NCBI RefSeq assembly: GCF_001940785.1 | Contig: NZ_MSLS01000002.1 | Location: 257,077 to 321,076 of the forward strand | Length of the DNA: 64,000 nucleotides | Origin: Bacillus sp. MRMR6 | Lineage (GTDB): Bacteria; Bacillota; Bacilli; Bacillales; Cytobacillaceae | Reading direction: 5' to 3' | Shown: positions 61,165 through 64,000 of the stretch, one piece after another | Layout of the letters: every line of letters starts with the position of its first letter | How positions within the stretch are numbered: the first letter of the stretch is position 1 | Translations under genes and position numbers: made by a program | The notes under the pieces: generated by a model | What the model was told of the DNA's origin: nothing | Databases searched by the model: none | The model's input: only the letters and a program-made list of their open reading frames with translations

Positions 61165-61239
61165 GTTTATTTTTTGTTTATAATAAAATAGGATGCTTTT
61201 AAATTCATTCAGATGTTCAAATAGAAAGTAGGGTTAACC

Positions 61240-62802
61240 ATGAACTACAGAGAGGATTATGTTTTTTGGAGGTTGGCAACTTTTTTTATAACCGATCAAG
61301 GCTACCGTATTGTCCAGTTATTTGAAAATGGGAAAGAACTATGGCTGGAAAAGTTAGAAAACAAGAAGGCACCAATCATTCGCTTGGTAAGAGTTGATTT
61401 GGACTGGAGCAATGCGATGCAAAGGGACATTGAATTTTCTGCTATCAATGGTGAAAGGATACGCAAACAAGTAGGCCGCAGTGAACTCATTATACATAAT
61501 ATCTATATCAGTCAATACCCTCCGGTTGATGATTATGAAGATCGGCTTAGGGAGCCATATGTCCATCCCAATGGAAACAAAACAACGGTTAACTCGGTCC
61601 TGCTAACAAGTGGTGAATATGAAGCCGGGTTAAGACGGATGTCACAATTAATGGACAGTGACATAACCTTTCAGATAGAAAATGAGTATCCGGAGCAGGC
61701 GGTTGAGTCCGAGAAGCGATTAGCATTGGAACATGCAGCGAAGAAAGCTAAAACGGAAAAAGAAATTTTTACAAATGGAAAGCCTTTCTTTACTTATGTA
61801 TTTATTGTGATACAAGTAGTCATGTTTCTATTATTAGAAACCCAAGGTGGCAGTACAAATACATCCACACTTATTAAATTCGGAGCCAAATTCAATCCTT
61901 ATATCTATGAAGGGGAGTGGTGGAGATTCCTTGTGCCGATCTTTCTTCACATTGGTTTTTTTCACCTAGCAATGAATACAATGGCTTTATATTTTTTAGG
62001 GACCGCAGTAGAAAGGATTTTTGGAAACGTTCGTTTTTTATTCATTTATCTTTTTGCGGGAGTAATTGGATTTATCGCAAGCTTTATTTTTAGTTCAAAT
62101 GTCTCAGCGGGGGCGAGTGGAGCGATATTTGGCTGCTTTGGAGCACTTCTTTACTTTTGTCTAATTTATCCAAAACTCTTCTTTCGAACAATGGGACCAA
62201 GTGTCATTATGGTTTTAATATTTAATTTGATTTTTGGTTTTTCTATCTCAAGTATTGATAATGCAGGTCATTTGGGAGGACTTGCGGGTGGTTTTCTCGC
62301 AGCAGGTGTGACCCATTTCCCAAAAAAGAAAAAGCTCATATTGCAAATGATTTTCTTAGCTTTTACAGCTATTCTTATATGGAGTTCATTATCTTACGGA
62401 TTTAGTACGACTGCAAGAGGAAAGGATGAAAGTTCTTCCTTGTTGCTCGCACAGGAATATATTCGTGAAGAAGATTATGTACAAGCATATGAAACGTTGA
62501 AAGAGGTAGTAGACAATACCAATAAACCAACTGCACAGATGTATTTTGTATTGTCATTTACTGAAATCAAGCTAAACAAGTATAATGATGCTAAGGTACA
62601 CCTCGAAAAGGCAGTACAATTAGACCCGAATCTTTCTGAAGCTTACTATAATCTTGCTCTTATTTTCTTAGAAGGAAATAATTTAGAACAGGCAAAGATA
62701 AATGCAGAGCAGGCATCAAAACTGAATCCAGATAAAAAGGAATACTCAAACTTAGTTAATGAGATTAATCAGTATCAGAAATCAGCTGGCGGAGGAGAAT
62801 AG
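61240..62802 (+). CDS. gluP: GluP, rhomboid intramembrane serine protease with TPR domain
   Basis: The 520-residue protein has a soluble N-terminal region (about 1-180), a rhomboid domain with about seven helices, and a C-terminal tail of TPR-like repeats (about 410-510; VQAYETLKEVVDNT, AKVHLEKAVQLDPNLSEAYYNLA). The catalytic pair is Ser293 in GASGAIFG and His344 in NAGHLGG, and HIGFFHLAMN carries the HxxxN oxyanion motif. It matches YqgP/GluP, which clips membrane proteins such as the magnesium transporter MgtE. Its stop overlaps the convergent next gene by 38 bases. Confidence 0.95.
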   Translation: MNYREDYVFWRLATFFITDQGYRIVQLFENGKELWLEKLENKKAPIIRLVRVDLDWSNAMQRDIEFSAINGERIRKQVGRSELIIHNIYISQYPPVDDYEDRLREPYVHPNGNKTTVNSVLLTSGEYEAGLRRMSQLMDSDITFQIENEYPEQAVESEKRLALEHAAKKAKTEKEIFTNGKPFFTYVFIVIQVVMFLLLETQGGSTNTSTLIKFGAKFNPYIYEGEWWRFLVPIFLHIGFFHLAMNTMALYFLGTAVERIFGNVRFLFIYLFAGVIGFIASFIFSSNVSAGASGAIFGCFGALLYFCLIYPKLFFRTMGPSVIMVLIFNLIFGFSISSIDNAGHLGGLAGGFLAAGVTHFPKKKKLILQMIFLAFTAILIWSSLSYGFSTTARGKDESSSLLLAQEYIREEDYVQAYETLKEVVDNTNKPTAQMYFVLSFTEIKLNKYNDAKVHLEKAVQLDPNLSEAYYNLALIFLEGNNLEQAKINAEQASKLNPDKKEYSNLVNEINQYQKSAGGGE

Positions 62803-63634
62803 GCTCTCCCTTTGCGGTTTCAGTCAAAGCCAATAGATGTGATTTATCATTGCTAACAAGAATAAGCGGAATGGTACTGCCAATCGGACTTTCAATCGTG
62901 CCATCCGCCTTTTTTATCCCTAAGAGGTAATTCTTATATAACCCCTCCCATAGGTTTCCTACCACTCTTGCTGTTTCTGATTTCGAAAACCCAGATAAAG
63001 ATTCTTTAGATCTTCGGTTAAATTCACTTAGCGGAAATGCTTGATAATTGTCAAGCTTGATTGAATAGTGGCCGACTCCTTTATTCCAGCTTAGCTGCAG
63101 CATTCTTTCTGTCTGTTCATCTAGTTTTTGCTTCCACTCCTTTTCATCTAGGCTTTCAGGTGTAATAAATGACTTCGCTTCAGAATTTAATAGGATGATA
63201 TATAATTGGTGTTCTGACATTGTTTGGGAACTAAATATAAGTTCTTTTTTTTCATGAAGCTCTGCATGGTGAAAGGTAACTGCTTGTAGAAGTGCACTAC
63301 CTTTCATGCTTATTTGTTTTTCTTGGATAATGGTATCTGAATTCTGTTTCCAGTCATGAAACTCGGAAACTAGCCGACCATTTGAATATAATAGTGAGGC
63401 ATCTTGTCTCAAATATGCTTTTCGATCCAATGTTGATGAAGCTTTCCAATTAAGAGTTTGGGCGGGTGTTTCTATCAATTCTAGGTTGGTCTCTGCTTTT
63501 TTGTAGGTTACTTTAGGATCTATCGGAAAGAAGGTTATGCTTTCCTGCACCTTAGGAGGCATCATATACTGCTGCACGGATACAGCTAGAAAAAAAATTA
63601 TAAATAATCCAAAAATCATATATAGCTTTTTCAA
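62765..63634 (-). CDS. Membrane-anchored protein of unknown function
   Basis: The 289-residue protein has one N-terminal signal anchor (LYMIFGLFIIFFLAVSV) and a roughly 260-residue soluble domain, predicted outside the cell, with no catalytic motif I recognise. It shows alternating strands and helices and no repeats. It converges on gluP and overlaps its 3' end by 38 bases, and it stands divergent from yqgQ. The function is unknown. Confidence 0.75.
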   Translation of the reverse strand: MKKLYMIFGLFIIFFLAVSVQQYMMPPKVQESITFFPIDPKVTYKKAETNLELIETPAQTLNWKASSTLDRKAYLRQDASLLYSNGRLVSEFHDWKQNSDTIIQEKQISMKGSALLQAVTFHHAELHEKKELIFSSQTMSEHQLYIILLNSEAKSFITPESLDEKEWKQKLDEQTERMLQLSWNKGVGHYSIKLDNYQAFPLSEFNRRSKESLSGFSKSETARVVGNLWEGLYKNYLLGIKKADGTIESPIGSTIPLILVSNDKSHLLALTETAKGEPILLRQLISDTD

Positions 63635-63752
63635 ATCTACCCCATCCTTTATCCTTAATAGCCAATGATATGGCTGTCCTAATAAAAGGTATATGGAAAA
63701 TTAAAAAAGAAATGCCAATAATGTGGACTTTAAAAAAACCATCATGATTCTC

Positions 63753-63781
63753 TTGAGAGAGATATTAGGTTAAGGTATACT
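63753..63781 (+). promoter_or_regulatory. Sigma-A promoter of yqgQ
   Basis: TTGAGA at 63753-63758, a 17-base spacer, and TATACT at 63776-63781. Confidence 0.75.
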
Positions 63782-63820
63782 TTGGAAGTACATATTGAAT
63801 TTAATAGTTGAGGGATCATA

Positions 63821-64000
63821 ATGAAAACGATTTACGATATTCAACAATACTTAAAGCAATACGGGACAATCATTTACATCGGTGATCGGGTTAGTGACCT
63901 TGAACTTATGGAAGCCGAAATAAAAGAGCTTTATCAATCCCAGCTAATGGAACAGAGAGATTATTCTACTGCGTTGTTAATCTTGCGCCAAGAAATACAA
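63821..64000 (+). CDS. yqgQ: YqgQ-like protein (3' end outside window)
   Basis: The visible 60 residues start MKTIYDIQQYLKQYGTIIYI and continue GDRVSDLELMEAEIKELYQS, matching the small YqgQ protein (about 70 residues, DUF910) that precedes glcK in B. subtilis. It is cut by the right window edge. The family is small, helical and of unknown function. Confidence 0.88.
   Translation, partial: MKTIYDIQQYLKQYGTIIYIGDRVSDLELMEAEIKELYQSQLMEQRDYSTALLILRQEIQ

Overview
The window is a contiguous piece of a low-GC Gram-positive chromosome from the family Bacillaceae. Gene order follows the Bacillus subtilis yqeR-yqgQ region almost gene for gene (hemW, hrcA-grpE-dnaK-dnaJ, rpsU, floA, phoH, era, recO, dnaG-sigA, ispH, ispG, sodA, pbpA, pst, gluP). 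Differences from B. subtilis point to a Neobacillus-like or B. cereus/megaterium-side relative. These are a single-chain GlyRS behind a T-box, zinc ABC genes next to zur, ldh in this region, a DUF4912/GT4 cassette after phoU, and dispersed palindromic repeats. The genus is inferred from gene content only. No tRNA, rRNA, prophage, CRISPR array or transposase gene was seen.

Layout. 1-9.6 kb: the end of hemW, two tandem 124-bp repeats, then the CIRCE-controlled heat-shock operon hrcA-grpE-dnaK, dnaJ-prmA, and rsmE-mtaB. 9.6-20.2 kb: deoC, a convergent Na/Pi-type transporter, rpsU-yqeY, a sigma-W type promoter before a short NfeD gene and floA, the sporulation pair yqfC-yqfD, phoH, pgpH, ybeY and dgkA. 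20.4-26.1 kb: cdd, era, yqzL, recO, the T-box and glyS, ccpN and the PPDK regulator. 26.3-30 kb: a broken yqxD (DUF188) pseudogene, then dnaG-sigA. 30-36 kb: an acyl-CoA dehydrogenase with a cre site, cytochrome c550, trmK, the Nif3-like gene, ispH, a MITE-like element with target duplication, and yqfQ. 36-48.5 kb: cshB, nfo, yqfT, the zinc uptake/zur operon, yqfW, yqfX, ispG, yqfZ, DUF1189 and DUF456 genes, an Fnr-like regulator with C-terminal Fe-S ligands, sodA and an MFS gene. 48.6-64 kb: pbpA, the pst-phoU phosphate operon behind a phased Pho box, the DUF4912-GT4-unknown cassette, rpmG, a folate/DUF92/ldh run, rhomboid gluP, a membrane-anchored unknown and the start of yqgQ.

The genes mostly serve core functions: protein folding, translation and ribosome maturation, replication initiation, and housekeeping transcription. 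Several loci sense stress or nutrients: heat (CIRCE), envelope stress (sigma W), glycine charging (T-box), carbon (cre, CcpN), zinc (Zur), phosphate (Pho box), oxygen or NO (Fnr-like) and sporulation (yqfC/yqfD). The least explained items are the DUF4912-GT4-unknown cassette, the MITE-like element at 35.1-35.4 kb, and a strong terminator hairpin that buries the yqfC ribosome binding site.
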